In this document: positions 55,068-64,000 of the stretch, one piece after another | Numbering within the stretch: the first letter of the stretch is position 1 | Layout of the letters: each line of letters starts with the position of its first letter | Source of the DNA: an uncultured Clostridia bacterium | GTDB lineage: Bacteria > Bacillota > Clostridia > TANB77 > CAG-508 | Direction: 5' to 3' | Assembly (NCBI GenBank): GCA_934122235.1 | Contig: CAKOWE010000005.1 | Span: 1-64,000, forward strand | Length of the DNA stretch: 64,000 nt | Made by a program: the position numbers and the translations under genes | The notes under the pieces: generated by a model | What the model was told of the DNA's origin: nothing | Databases searched by the model: none | What the model saw: only the letters and a program-made list of their open reading frames with translations

Positions 55068-56819
55068 TTATTTTTCACATTGTAATATTTTTTTCAATTC
55101 TTCATGTCTTTTTACTTTTTGCGTAGTTGTTTTTATAAGTTCTTCTTGGGTAAACATTGCTTCCCTAATATATTTATAAGCAGGCATTTTTTTGTTTACT
55201 TCTTTTATTTTCTCCCACAATTTTTTAGAAATTTCTTCTTCAGTTTCTATTCCGTACTCATCTTTCATTGCTTCTAAATCATAAACTATTTTTGCACACA
55301 ATTTTAAATCAGCTTCATCAGTTTCTTCTGGTTTTCCGTAAACCATTGATTCTTTTATTCCTGGTATTCTTCCCAATAAAGTTTCTAATTCTTCCGGATA
55401 AATATTTTTACCGTTTTTCAATACTATTACATCTTTTTTTCTTCCTGTTATAAATAAGTATCCTTGTTTATCTATATATCCTAAGTCGCCTGTATAAAAC
55501 CAGCCATCCTTTAGTACTTCGTTTGTTGCCTCCTCATTCTCACAATATCCAAGCATTACATTAGGCCCTTTTGCAACAATTTCTCCTATTCCATGTTCAT
55601 TTGGATTTTCTATTTTTATATCGACACTTGGAAAGACTTTTCCAACAGAGCCTATTTTTACATACTTGTCATTTTCTGCTGCAAGAACAGGTGAAGTTTC
55701 TGTTAAGCCATAACCTTGTAAAGTTCTAAAGCCAAGTTCATTGAACCCTTTTTCAACATTACCATCTAAAGCTGCCGCTCCATTAACAAACAATCTTACT
55801 TTTCCTCCAAGAGTATCATGTATTTCTTTAAATATTTTTTTCCTTACATCTATTTTAAATCTTAATAATAGGTTACTAATTTTTATTCCTTTTTTTACTT
55901 TTTCAAGTTTTCCCTTTTTTTCAATTCCTTTCATAACTTTTTTATACATATTTTCCAACAGAATTGGAACAGATATCATAGCCGTAACTTTATATTCCCT
56001 AATATTTTCAGCAATATGTCTTATACCTTCGCAATATGTAATACAAGCACCTTTATATAGTGGATACAAGAATCCAACCGTACATTCAAAAGTATGGTGT
56101 AATGGTAAAAATGATAGAAATACATCATTTTCATTTATTTCAATTACTGATGTTATATCCATTAAGTTTGCACATATATTTTTATGTGATAATGCTACCG
56201 CTTTTGACATTGCAGTTGTACCAGATGTAAATAGCATTATTCCCATATCTTCATTATCAATTTTGGCATCAACAAAACTTGTATCTCCCTTTTCTAATAA
56301 TTCTTTTCCTTCATTTTTTAATTTATTTTCAGAATATACACCATTACCATGTTCTTCTAAATCCATTGATATAAAATATTTTAAATTTGTTTGATTTTCG
56401 TTTTGAATTTTCATCATTATTTCATCATATTTATGAGAATAAAATATAGCTTCTACTTTAGAACGTTTAATTAAGTTTTTAATTTCATTTTCTGGTAATG
56501 ATTTATCAAGAGGTACTACTATTCCTGTACCAGCTGCTATAGCTAAGTAGGCAAGTGCCCATTCGTATCTATTTTCTGATATTACAGCTATCCTCTTACC
56601 TTTTAACCCCATATTAATTAATTTAGTACCCAAACAATCTATTTCATATCTAAATTCTTTATGAGTCATTATGTTAAATTCATTTTCTTTACTAGTTTTA
56701 AATTTAAAAGCTGGTCTTTGACCATATAACTCTCCAGATTTTTTTAGCATATCCTTTATATCATCAATTTGTATATAACTATGTAATCTTTTTCCACCCA
56801 ATTTTATATCCCCCTTCAT
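55068..56819 (-). CDS. AMP-forming acyl-CoA synthetase (long-chain type)
   Basis: 583 residues of the ANL superfamily: the phosphate loop in MLFTSGTTAMSKAVALSHKN, LPLHHTFECTVGFLYPL, GYGLTETSP, GWFYTGDLGYID and the C-terminal catalytic Lys region KTTTQKVKRHEEL. It activates a fatty or aryl acid with ATP and CoA. The ATG overlaps the TetR stop by 4 bases, so expression is coupled to that regulator, as in FadR-type fatty acid control; that link is an inference. Confidence 0.9.
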   Translation of the reverse strand: MKGDIKLGGKRLHSYIQIDDIKDMLKKSGELYGQRPAFKFKTSKENEFNIMTHKEFRYEIDCLGTKLINMGLKGKRIAVISENRYEWALAYLAIAAGTGIVVPLDKSLPENEIKNLIKRSKVEAIFYSHKYDEIMMKIQNENQTNLKYFISMDLEEHGNGVYSENKLKNEGKELLEKGDTSFVDAKIDNEDMGIMLFTSGTTAMSKAVALSHKNICANLMDITSVIEINENDVFLSFLPLHHTFECTVGFLYPLYKGACITYCEGIRHIAENIREYKVTAMISVPILLENMYKKVMKGIEKKGKLEKVKKGIKISNLLLRFKIDVRKKIFKEIHDTLGGKVRLFVNGAAALDGNVEKGFNELGFRTLQGYGLTETSPVLAAENDKYVKIGSVGKVFPSVDIKIENPNEHGIGEIVAKGPNVMLGYCENEEATNEVLKDGWFYTGDLGYIDKQGYLFITGRKKDVIVLKNGKNIYPEELETLLGRIPGIKESMVYGKPEETDEADLKLCAKIVYDLEAMKDEYGIETEEEISKKLWEKIKEVNKKMPAYKYIREAMFTQEELIKTTTQKVKRHEELKKILQCEK

Positions 56820-57382
56820 ACTTGTAATCCTCTTAAAATAGTTTTTTCATATTCCATATATATTTGTTTTATATCAATTGGTCTTTTTACTTTTAATTTG
56901 TATACTAAACTTGAACATGTTACTCCAAATATTTCTGTTGCTATCATTTCTGGATCACCACTTACTATTTCTTTACTTTTTATGCCTTCTTTTACTATGT
57001 CTTCTATTATTTTTATATATTCAAACACATATTTTTTGCAAATGTTATTTCTTGGCTCATTTCCCCATATTTGGCTAAGCAATATAGTCATAAAGTCTTC
57101 ATATTTTAGCATTACTTTTATTTCTATTAGTATTACCGCTTTTAGTTTATCCATTGCTTTATTTAATTTTTGGGTTTTAATTTCTATACTATTTTTTAGT
57201 AATTTTACTCCTTCTTCTACTAAAAAATTAAATATCTCTTCTTTATTAGAAAAATGATAATACAAAGTTCCTTTTGCAACGCCAACCATAGAAGTTATTT
57301 CCTCAACGCTTGTTGCATCGTACCCTTTTTCTGCAAACAGTTTCATTGATGTCTCAAATATCTTCCTTTTAGTTTTGTTCAT
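56816..57382 (-). CDS. TetR-family regulator of the acyl-CoA synthetase operon
   Basis: 188 residues. Helix-turn-helix MNKTKRKIFETSMKLFAEKG, then SVEEITSMVGVAKGTLYYHF. A ligand-binding helical domain follows. ATG 57382 comes after AGAGGTG; the upstream ATG at 57421 has no site. It is translationally coupled to the acyl-CoA synthetase. The partial TetR at 1-68 has nearly the same N-terminus. Confidence 0.9.
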   Translation of the reverse strand: MNKTKRKIFETSMKLFAEKGYDATSVEEITSMVGVAKGTLYYHFSNKEEIFNFLVEEGVKLLKNSIEIKTQKLNKAMDKLKAVILIEIKVMLKYEDFMTILLSQIWGNEPRNNICKKYVFEYIKIIEDIVKEGIKSKEIVSGDPEMIATEIFGVTCSSLVYKLKVKRPIDIKQIYMEYEKTILRGLQV

Positions 57383-57427
57383 TAAACACCTCTTAAAATA
57401 AAAATTAATTTTATTATACATTATTTA

Positions 57428-59314
57428 CTATTCTGCTTGCAATATTTTTTTATTTTTTATAAATTTGTCTTCTATAATCTTTTCTATATTTTCTACATCT
57501 AATCCGTATTTTTTCTCTATTTCTTCAGTGTTTCCTTGCTTGATAAATTTATCCGGATACCCTAAATTTATTATGTTTATATTTTTGACCTGTTGGTCAT
57601 TTACAAAATTCACAATACAATTTCCCATTCCATTTAATATATAACCATCTTCTATCGTAACTACATTTCTTGTTTTTAATACAGATTTAAGTATTGCATC
57701 TTTATCTAATGGTTTTAAGAATCTTAAGTTTATAACCTCTACAGAAAAATCATTTTTATTTTCTAATCTATCTGCGACTTTCATTGCTTTAGCCACAGTT
57801 TTTCCTAAAGCAATTATAGTCAAATCATTTCCTTCTTTTAATACCTCAGCTTTTCCTAATTGTATAGTTTCATGTTTTTTAAATTCGAACTTATCTTCTC
57901 CTCCTCTTGGATATCTTATTGCTATTGGTTTATTCAAATTCACACCAAATTCTAGCATAGCTTCTAATTCTTCAAAATCCTTAGGAGCCAGTATATTAAT
58001 ATTAGGCATTGAATTCAAAAAACACAAATCTAATATTCCTTGATGCGTTTCTCCATCATTTCCAACGATTCCAGCTCTATCTACGCATATTGTAACTGGT
58101 AAGTTTTGAATACACACATCATGAACAATTTGATCATATGCTCTTTGCAAAAAAGACGAATATATTGGCACAACAGGTTTTAATCCGTTTTTTGCCATAC
58201 CAGCAGCCATACCTATTGCATGTTGTTCTGCAATTCCTACATCAAAAAATCTCGTTGGATATGTTTTGGCAAAATTTGTAAGTCCTGTGCCATCACACAT
58301 TGCAGCAGTTATAGCTACTATTTTATCATCTTTACTAGCTAAATTCATCAACTTTTCTCCAAAAACTTGCGAGTAATCTTTTTTCTTTTCTTTTAATGTT
58401 TTTCCTGTTTTTACATCAAAACTTGATATGCTATGAAACTGGTCTGGATTTTTTTCTGCTTCGTAATATCCTTTTCCTTTTTTTGTTATAACATGAATCA
58501 ATACTGGTCCTTCCTCATTACTAGCTAACTTCAATAGACTTTCTAATTTTTCTATATCATTTCCATCTACAGGTCCAAAATATGAAAAACCGATATCTTC
58601 AAAATACATATTTTGTATAAATAATTGTTTTACTCCTCTTTTTATAGATTTTAATACTTCTACTAATTTTTTTCCTATAATTGGAGTTTTACCCAATATT
58701 TTTTTTGTCTCTGTATTAGTTTTTCTATATAACTTTTTGGTTCTTAATTTTCCTAATAAATGAGCCATACCTCCAACATTTTTTGATATGCTCATTTCAT
58801 TATCGTTTAATATAACTATTATATTACTATTACTACTTCCAGCATCATTTAATGCTTCTAATGCCATACCTCCTGTTAAAGCGCCATCACCTATTATTGC
58901 AATAACTTTGTTCGTCTCTTTTTTTATATCTCTTGCTCTTGCCATTCCCAAAGCAACTGAAATAGACGTACTGCTATGTCCTGTATCAAAAACATCATAT
59001 ATAGATTCAGATGTTTTTGGAAAACCTGCAATTCCGTCCATTTTTCGTAAAGTATCCATTTTTTCTTTTCTACCGGTTAAAATTTTATGTACATATGTTT
59101 GATGTCCCACATCCCATATAATTTTATCTTCTGGCGCATTAAATATAGAATGTATTGCAATAGTAAGTTCTACTACTCCTAAATTAGAAGCTAAATGTCC
59201 TCCATTATTTGCTACAACTTCTACTAATTTTTTTCTTATTTCCCCAGCTAAAATCTTTTTTTCCTCTATGTTTAAATTTTTTAAATCTTTGGGGGAATTT
59301 ATTTTTTCTAACAT
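57428..59314 (-). CDS. dxs: 1-deoxy-D-xylulose-5-phosphate synthase
   Basis: 628 residues, the classical DXS length. DVGHQTYVHKILTGR, DTGHSSTSISVALGMA, ThDP motif GDGALTGGMALEALNDAG, FGPVDGNDIEKL, GIAEQHAIGMAAGMA and IVHDVCIQNLPV. It condenses pyruvate and glyceraldehyde 3-phosphate for isoprenoids and thiamine. ATG 59314 follows GGAGAGAAAAC; five earlier codons have no site. No other MEP gene is adjacent. The shorter paralogue is at 5144-6907. Confidence 0.95.
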   Translation of the reverse strand: MLEKINSPKDLKNLNIEEKKILAGEIRKKLVEVVANNGGHLASNLGVVELTIAIHSIFNAPEDKIIWDVGHQTYVHKILTGRKEKMDTLRKMDGIAGFPKTSESIYDVFDTGHSSTSISVALGMARARDIKKETNKVIAIIGDGALTGGMALEALNDAGSSNSNIIVILNDNEMSISKNVGGMAHLLGKLRTKKLYRKTNTETKKILGKTPIIGKKLVEVLKSIKRGVKQLFIQNMYFEDIGFSYFGPVDGNDIEKLESLLKLASNEEGPVLIHVITKKGKGYYEAEKNPDQFHSISSFDVKTGKTLKEKKKDYSQVFGEKLMNLASKDDKIVAITAAMCDGTGLTNFAKTYPTRFFDVGIAEQHAIGMAAGMAKNGLKPVVPIYSSFLQRAYDQIVHDVCIQNLPVTICVDRAGIVGNDGETHQGILDLCFLNSMPNINILAPKDFEELEAMLEFGVNLNKPIAIRYPRGGEDKFEFKKHETIQLGKAEVLKEGNDLTIIALGKTVAKAMKVADRLENKNDFSVEVINLRFLKPLDKDAILKSVLKTRNVVTIEDGYILNGMGNCIVNFVNDQQVKNINIINLGYPDKFIKQGNTEEIEKKYGLDVENIEKIIEDKFIKNKKILQAE

Positions 59315-59338
59315 GTGTTTTCTCTCCATTCAACTGTT

Positions 59339-59527
59339 TTATACATTTAAATATATAACTAGACTCCCAATAATAGCTAATATAAATCCTAATATTTTTA
59401 ACCCCATACTAGCCTCATTTTGGTCACCAAAACTAAATAACTTCTTAGTTAATATCCTAGCGTCATATACTATTATTACTCCTATTAGAGCTACTAATAT
59501 TCCCACTATCACAAATAAATTCATCAT
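59339..59527 (-). CDS. Small membrane protein with two helices
   Basis: 62 residues: LFVIVGILVALIGVIIVYDA, a short basic and acidic loop (KKLFSFGDQNEAS) and LKILGFILAIIGSLVIYL. Not recognised beyond a two-helix hairpin. It sits between the dCMP deaminase and dxs genes with 18- and 24-base gaps, so all three are probably one transcript. Confidence 0.75.
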   Translation of the reverse strand: MMNLFVIVGILVALIGVIIVYDARILTKKLFSFGDQNEASMGLKILGFILAIIGSLVIYLNV

Positions 59528-59545
59528 TCAACGTCCCTTCATACA

Positions 59546-60043
59546 TTAATATGATATTTCTCCATTTAATATTTCATCGTTATTTATCCATTCATCTACA
59601 TTTATTATTTTGTATTCTGTTTTGTTTACCCTCACAACAACTTCCTTAACTCCTGAATTTATTATCATTTTTCTACACATTAAACATGGAGATGCTCCGT
59701 TTTCATAGTCTTCTGTATCAGTTCTATAACCTACTAAATACAAAGTACTACCTAACATATCTTTTCTAGATGCGCTTATTATAGCATTCTGCTCGCTATG
59801 TACCGATCTACAAGCATCATAACCAGCATGTCTTATTTCTGGAAACATTTTCTTTTTGGTACAATAACCTAAATCTATGCAGTTTATTCTTCCACGAGGT
59901 GCTCCACTATATCCTGTAGAAATTATTTCATCGTTGTTTACAATAACTGTTCCATATTTTTTTCTTAAACAGGTACTTCTGCTTGCTACTGCTTCTGCAA
60001 TATCTAAATAATAATTAGTTTTATCTACTCTATTTAGTTTCAT
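59546..60043 (-). CDS. dCMP deaminase (ComEB type)
   Basis: 165 residues. Zinc site HSEQNAI (H and catalytic E) and PCLMCRKMI (C-x2-C), with SRSTCLRKKYGTVIVNND and STGYSGAPRG. It deaminates dCMP to dUMP, feeding ThyA. ATG 60043 follows AAAGGAGAC. A cytidine or other nucleotide target is less likely given the ComEB-like start. Confidence 0.92.
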   Translation of the reverse strand: MKLNRVDKTNYYLDIAEAVASRSTCLRKKYGTVIVNNDEIISTGYSGAPRGRINCIDLGYCTKKKMFPEIRHAGYDACRSVHSEQNAIISASRKDMLGSTLYLVGYRTDTEDYENGASPCLMCRKMIINSGVKEVVVRVNKTEYKIINVDEWINNDEILNGEISY

Positions 60044-60135
60044 AAAATGTCTCCTTTCCAAAGCAAACTTATATTTTTATAATAATATGAAAAAAATGAT
60101 GAATAATAAAAATATATTCACCACTTTATCGTTTA

Positions 60136-60318
60136 CTAATCTTCTTTTTTGCTTACTACTTCTTTTCCATCATAATATCCACAATTAGGACAAACTCTGT
60201 GTGGCATTACTGGTTCATTACAGTGTTTACAAGTAGCTAAATTTGGTTTATCTAATTTCCATGTTGATCTTTTGGCTCCTGTTCTTGCTTTTGACCATCT
60301 TCTTTTTGGTTGTGCCAT
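60136..60318 (-). CDS. rpmF: Ribosomal protein L32
   Basis: 60 residues: MAQPKRRWSKARTGAKRSTW and the zinc ribbon CKHCNEPVMPHRVCPNCGYYDG. ATG 60318 follows GGGAGGGAATAGC; nineteen codons upstream in frame have no ribosome site. Monocistronic with a consensus promoter; the common yceD neighbour is absent. Confidence 0.97.
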   Translation of the reverse strand: MAQPKRRWSKARTGAKRSTWKLDKPNLATCKHCNEPVMPHRVCPNCGYYDGKEVVSKKED

Positions 60319-60390
60319 TGCTATTCCCTCCCTTAGTTTCCAATAGTTATCTATATAATTTATATTTATACACAATTATGTGACTATAAG

Positions 60391-60419
60391 AGTATACTAG
60401 TTTTTTACATTTTTGTCAA
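60391..60419 (-). promoter_or_regulatory. Promoter of rpmF
   Basis: TTGACA (60419-60414), 17 bases, TATACT (60396-60391). Confidence 0.75.
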
Positions 60420-60571
60420 TACCTAATTTGTTGCATATAATAATAAATATATACTTTAGTATCAATTATTTTTTATTTGTTCTACAAAAATACAGCTATC
60501 TCAACCATTTAGCAAATCTTTAAATCAAAAAAAATAAATAAGTTACTTTTGTAACAGAATTGGAGGATTTT

Positions 60572-62420
60572 ATGTGTGGTCTTGTAGGCTATGTAAATTA
60601 TACAAAAGATATAAGTAATTATAAACACATCATAGAAGATATGAATAACACTCTAAAGAAACGTGGTCCTGATGAGGAAGGATATTATTTTGATAAACAT
60701 ATCAATTTAGGTCACAAAAGACTAATTGTTATCGACCCTCAAAATGGTAAGCAACCAATGCAAACTATTTACAATGATAATACTTATACAATTGTTTACA
60801 ATCGGTCAAATATATAATGCCAACGAATTAAGGCAAGAATTAATCGAAAAAGGTTTTATATTTGATGGCCATTGCGATACCGAGGTATTACTTAAAAGTT
60901 ATATATACTGGGGTGCTGAAGTGGTAAATAAATTGAATGGAATATTTGCATTTGCAATTTGGAATACAAAAACAGAAGAATTATTTATTGCCCGTGATCA
61001 TTTTGGTATTAAACCGCTATATTATACTTTCAATGATGACAACTTTATATTTGCTTCTGAAATAAAAGCACTATTAAAACACCCTCATGTAAAGCCATGT
61101 TTAAACGCTACTAGTATCTGTGAATTATTTGGAATAGGTCCTGCGCATACTCCAGGAACTTCCGTTTTCAAGAATATCTATGAAATCAAACCAGCACACT
61201 ACGCAATATTAAATAAATCAGGATTTCACATAGAAAAATATTGGGAGCTTATTAGTAAACCTCATACAGATAATTTTAATCAAACTTGTGAAAAAGTAAA
61301 ATATTTATTAGATGACGCTATAAAAAGGCAACTTGTTTCTGACGTACCTCTTTGTTTAATGCTATCTGGTGGTTTAGATTCGAGTATAATAACCGCGTAT
61401 GCTAGCAATTATTGTAAGAAGAATGGTTTGCCACCATTAAACACGTATTCTATAGATTATGTAGACAATGACAAAAATTTTGTAAAAAGTGATTTTCAAC
61501 CTAATTCGGATAATCATTATATAGATATAATGCAAAAAGCTTTTAATACACAGCATCATAAAATAGTAATAGATACACCAGAACTTGCAGATTGCTTACA
61601 AGATGCTGTAATTGCTAGAGATATGCCTGGAATGGCCGATGTAGATTCTTCTATGTTATTGTTTTGTAAATATATAAAAGAAGATGCCACAGTAGTTCTA
61701 TCAGGAGAATGTTCAGATGAGATATTTGCTGGTTACCCATGGTTTTTCAGAGACGATGCATTAAACAGTAATACTTTTCCATGGTCTATAGCTCTAACAG
61801 AAAGACAAAATTTATTAAACAAAGATATTTCAAGGCAAATAGATTTAAAAGAATATGTAGATTATCAATATTTAAACAGTTTATCTCAAATGAACTCTCT
61901 AAATAGTGATTCATTAGAAACTGCAGAAAAAAGAAAAATTTCGTATTTAACAATGAATTGGTTCATGCAAACACTATTAGATCGTTCTGACAGAATGTCT
62001 ATGTATAACGGATTAGAATTACGTGTTCCATTTTGTGATTATAGATTAGTAGAATATCTATGGAATATTCCATGGGAAATGAAAGCATTAAATGGTCGTG
62101 AAAAAGGCTTATTAAGATATGTTGTAAAAGACTTACTTCCAAAAGAAATTGTAGACAGAAAAAAAAGTCCATACCCAAAAACACACAACCCAAATTATTT
62201 AGCAAAAGTAAAAAGAATATTAACGGAAATAATAAAAGATGATAATGCTCCTATCTATTCTTTATTGGATAAAAAATATATTCTAGAAATCATACAAACA
62301 GATGGTAAAGCTTTTACACGTCCTTGGTTTGGTCAGCTAATGACAGGTCCACAACTTATGGCATACTTAATCCAAGTAAATATGTGGTTAAGTATATATA
62401 AACCTGAAATCGAAATTTAA
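60572..62420 (+). CDS. asnB: Asparagine synthase (glutamine-hydrolysing), with in-frame CGG and +1 shift
   Basis: Class II glutaminase with Cys2 (MCGLVGYV), KKRGPDEEG and LGHKRLIVID, then IVYN and CGG at 60803. The 0 frame stops three codons later; without the C it reads GQIYNANELRQEL, the conserved YNGEIYN active-site loop. The synthetase half has SGGLDSS, SGECSDEIFAGYPWF and RDHFGIKPLYY upstream. Product 615 residues, family length. ATG 60572 follows TTGGAGG. A GTTAC-TTTT-GTAAC dyad lies just before the ribosome site. Confidence 0.94.
60803..60805 (+). other. Putative +1 frameshift site CGG in asnB
   Basis: Codons TAC AAT CGG TCA. Dropping the C gives GGT CAA ATA TAT AAT, that is YN-GQIYN of the glutaminase site. 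Codon 78. The only plus-strand case. Confidence 0.85.
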
Positions 62421-62432
62421 TTTAACCTTAAA

Positions 62433-62464
62433 AAAATAAAGTTCCAAAATTGGAACTTTATTTT
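62433..62464. terminator. Bidirectional terminator between asnB and the phosphorylase gene
   Basis: Perfect 14-base arms AAAATAAAGTTCCA (62433-62446) against 62451-62464 with a 4-base loop. Confidence 0.85.
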
Positions 62465-63768
62465 TACTCTATTATTCCTAATATATGTTGTTGTTTTGTT
62501 ACTTCTTTTTCAGAAAATTTATAAGCATCATATAAATCTTCTACTGCTTTTTGTCCTTTAACTTCATCATTTGCATGTATATAAGCTAATATTTCATTAT
62601 CTTTTACTCTATCTCCAATTTTCTTTGCCAAAACAATTCCAACAGTACTATCAATTTTATCATCCTTTTTTATTCTTCCCGCACCTAAATTTACAGAAAT
62701 TTTTCCAACCGTTAATGCATCTAAGGCACTTACGTATCCGTCATTCTTAGATAACACTGGAATAATATATTTTGCTTTTGGTAATTTTTCCATATTTTCA
62801 ATATAAGATATATCCCCACCATGTTTTTCTACTAATTCCAAAAATTTATTATATGCTTTTCCATTTTTTACATTTTCTAATATTTTTAATTTATTTTCTT
62901 CTAAATTATCTCCATTTCCAGATAACTTGATAATAATTGATCCTATCGTTGTAATTATTGTCTCTATATCTTCTGTCATATTACCTCTTAAAGCTTTAAC
63001 CGCCTCAATTATTTCTAAAGTATTTCCTACTGTTCTTCCAATAGGTTCACTCATATTAGTTAAAACACTTATTGTTTCTTTATTTGCTAATCTTCCTATT
63101 TCTTTCATTTTCTCGGCTAATTTTATAGCATCTTCCTTGTTTTTCATAAAAGCACCATTGCCACAAGTAACTTCTAAAACAATTTTAGTTGCACCAGCTG
63201 CAATTTTTTTACTCATTATGCTAGACGCAATTAGTGGCATACTTTCAACACAAGCTATTGTGTCTCTCAATGCATATAATTTCTTATCCGCAGGAGCTAG
63301 ATTCAATGTTTGACCAATTATGCTAATTCCTATGTCTTTTACATTTTCTATAAACCTATTAATATCGACACTTGTATTATAACCTGGTATAGATTCTAAT
63401 TTATCTATTGTTCCTCCAGTAAATCCTAACCCTCTTCCAGACATTTTAGCTACAGGTATACCTAAAGATGCAATTATAGGCATTAATATTATTGTAATTT
63501 TATCTCCAACTCCACCTGTACTATGCTTATCTACAACAACATTAGATATAGGTGTTAAATCTAATATCTCACCAGAATTAGCCATCGCAAGTGCTAAATC
63601 TGTTGTTTCTTTAGAATTCATTCCATTTATATATATTGCCATTACTAAAGCTGCCGCTTGGTAATCTGTAACATTTCCTTTCGTGTACTCTTTAACAAAA
63701 AATTCTATTTCTTCTGTGCTTAATTTTTGGTTATCTCTTTTTTTGGCTATTATTTCTAATATATTCAT
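62464..63768 (-). CDS. pdp: Pyrimidine-nucleoside phosphorylase
   Basis: 434 residues. DKHSTGGVGDKITIILMPII is the phosphate-binding signature; KMSGRGLGFTGGTIDKLESI and the AAGATKIVLEVTCGNGAFMK block follow. It cleaves uridine and thymidine with phosphate. Length fits the Bacillus Pdp/DeoA family. GGGAGGTAATT precedes ATG 63768. No other nucleoside-salvage gene is adjacent. Confidence 0.94.
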   Translation of the reverse strand: MNILEIIAKKRDNQKLSTEEIEFFVKEYTKGNVTDYQAAALVMAIYINGMNSKETTDLALAMANSGEILDLTPISNVVVDKHSTGGVGDKITIILMPIIASLGIPVAKMSGRGLGFTGGTIDKLESIPGYNTSVDINRFIENVKDIGISIIGQTLNLAPADKKLYALRDTIACVESMPLIASSIMSKKIAAGATKIVLEVTCGNGAFMKNKEDAIKLAEKMKEIGRLANKETISVLTNMSEPIGRTVGNTLEIIEAVKALRGNMTEDIETIITTIGSIIIKLSGNGDNLEENKLKILENVKNGKAYNKFLELVEKHGGDISYIENMEKLPKAKYIIPVLSKNDGYVSALDALTVGKISVNLGAGRIKKDDKIDSTVGIVLAKKIGDRVKDNEILAYIHANDEVKGQKAVEDLYDAYKFSEKEVTKQQHILGIIE

Positions 63769-63803
63769 ATAATTACCTCCCTCATTTTAATAATAATGTT
63801 TTT

Positions 63804-64000
63804 CTAGATAATGTTTTTAACAAAACTTTTTCTATGTAGCATGCATATTCCATTTTCTTTAATTGCTTGGATATGTTTTGCAGTTCCATATCCCTTATGA
63901 CTTGCAAATCCATACTGTGGGTATACTTTATCCCATTCATACATTATTCTATCTCTAGTAACTTTTGCAATTATTGAAGCTGCTGCTATAGAATAATTCT
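63804..64000 (-). CDS. rnhB: Ribonuclease HII, C-terminal part
   Basis: The frame enters at the window edge with NYSIAAASIIAKVTRDRIM and continues YEWDKVYPQYGFASHKGYGT to KSFVKNII and TAG. These are the conserved late motifs of RNase HII. It removes ribonucleotides embedded in DNA. The start lies beyond the window. Confidence 0.93.
   Translation of the reverse strand, partial: NYSIAAASIIAKVTRDRIMYEWDKVYPQYGFASHKGYGTAKHIQAIKENGICMLHRKSFVKNII

Noticed and set aside
9788..62420. Homopolymer errors as the cause of the five frameshifts
   Set aside because: None of the five sites lies in a homopolymer run; the inserted base is always C, always before GG, always in codon position 1 of the 0 frame. 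A context-specific systematic error remains possible and is listed as a refuting test.
9788..62420. Ordinary +1 slippage of the P-site tRNA, as in prfB
   Set aside because: The P-site codons (TCA, CTT, GAT, GCA, AAT) would have to re-pair with CAC, TTC, ATC, CAC, ATC, mostly poor matches, and no shared stimulatory sequence is seen upstream.
2920..63300. Many other CGG strings (for example in KPDQY of the MFS protein, AEE of the DXS-like enzyme, TGR of dxs)
   Set aside because: They span codon boundaries (such as CCG GAC or ACC GGT) and are not in-frame CGG codons.

Overview
The window is a very AT-rich stretch of a spore-forming Clostridia-like Firmicute. Evidence: cotJA-cotJB-cotJC, spoIIM-xerD, a dipicolinate synthase subunit (spoVFB), SOS boxes of the Bacillus/Clostridium type, an AdhE, strong AGGAGG ribosome sites and consensus sigma-A promoters. 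Arginine is written almost only as AGA. I infer an uncultured, gut-type AT-rich clostridium; nothing in the window proves the species. Most genes lie on the minus strand.

Layout. 1-7.4 kb: accessory region with several broken genes (hydrolase, thioester/Cna-B adhesin fragment, MFS remnant, carboxymuconolactone decarboxylase/flavodoxin joint, cupin with an internal deletion) around an intact MFS exporter, a MerR regulator and a DXS-like transketolase. 7.4-17.4 kb: SPL-type radical SAM protein, a Xer-type recombinase, an SOS-controlled YneA-like protein, spoVFB, a clostripain-like protease with two DUF3298/4163-like proteins, and the cotJ operon. 17.5-25.9 kb: small alarmone synthetase, an ABC-2 exporter, a Zn/Mn ABC importer, adhE. 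26-29.7 kb: a 1214-residue surface protein with twelve Big_2 domains and a dockerin. 29.9-35.7 kb: xerD-spoIIM, an endonuclease Q operon, rnhA, tmcAL. 35.8-47.4 kb: a long minus-strand run, pyrB-ruvB-two glycosyltransferases-queH-EamA-PAP2-dgkA-polA-transglycosylase-galE. 47.5-64 kb: mgtE, thiN-nudix, two tRNAs, thyA-dfrA, acyl-CoA synthetase with its TetR regulator, dxs, dCMP deaminase, rpmF, asnB, pyrimidine nucleoside phosphorylase, rnhB.

Main observation. Five conserved genes (spoVFB, galE, polA, mgtE, asnB) are each interrupted by one extra base. In all five the extra base is the C of an in-frame CGG codon, and skipping it restores the frame at a family-conserved glycine (GGN). All five repaired genes have a length divisible by three and the expected family size. 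By eye I found no in-frame CGG read as arginine in any other gene of host-like composition. The only in-frame CGGs that must be read normally are in three plus-strand, single-gene, less AT-rich cassettes (10564, 14927, 50557). In each of those a +1 shift would hit a stop within two codons. The simplest reading is that this lineage has no ordinary CGG decoding and translates CGGN as glycine by a +1 (four-base) event. A context-specific sequence artefact is the main alternative.

No gene-free stretch exceeds about 300 bases apart from 52170-52708, which holds the two tRNAs, their promoter and two terminators.
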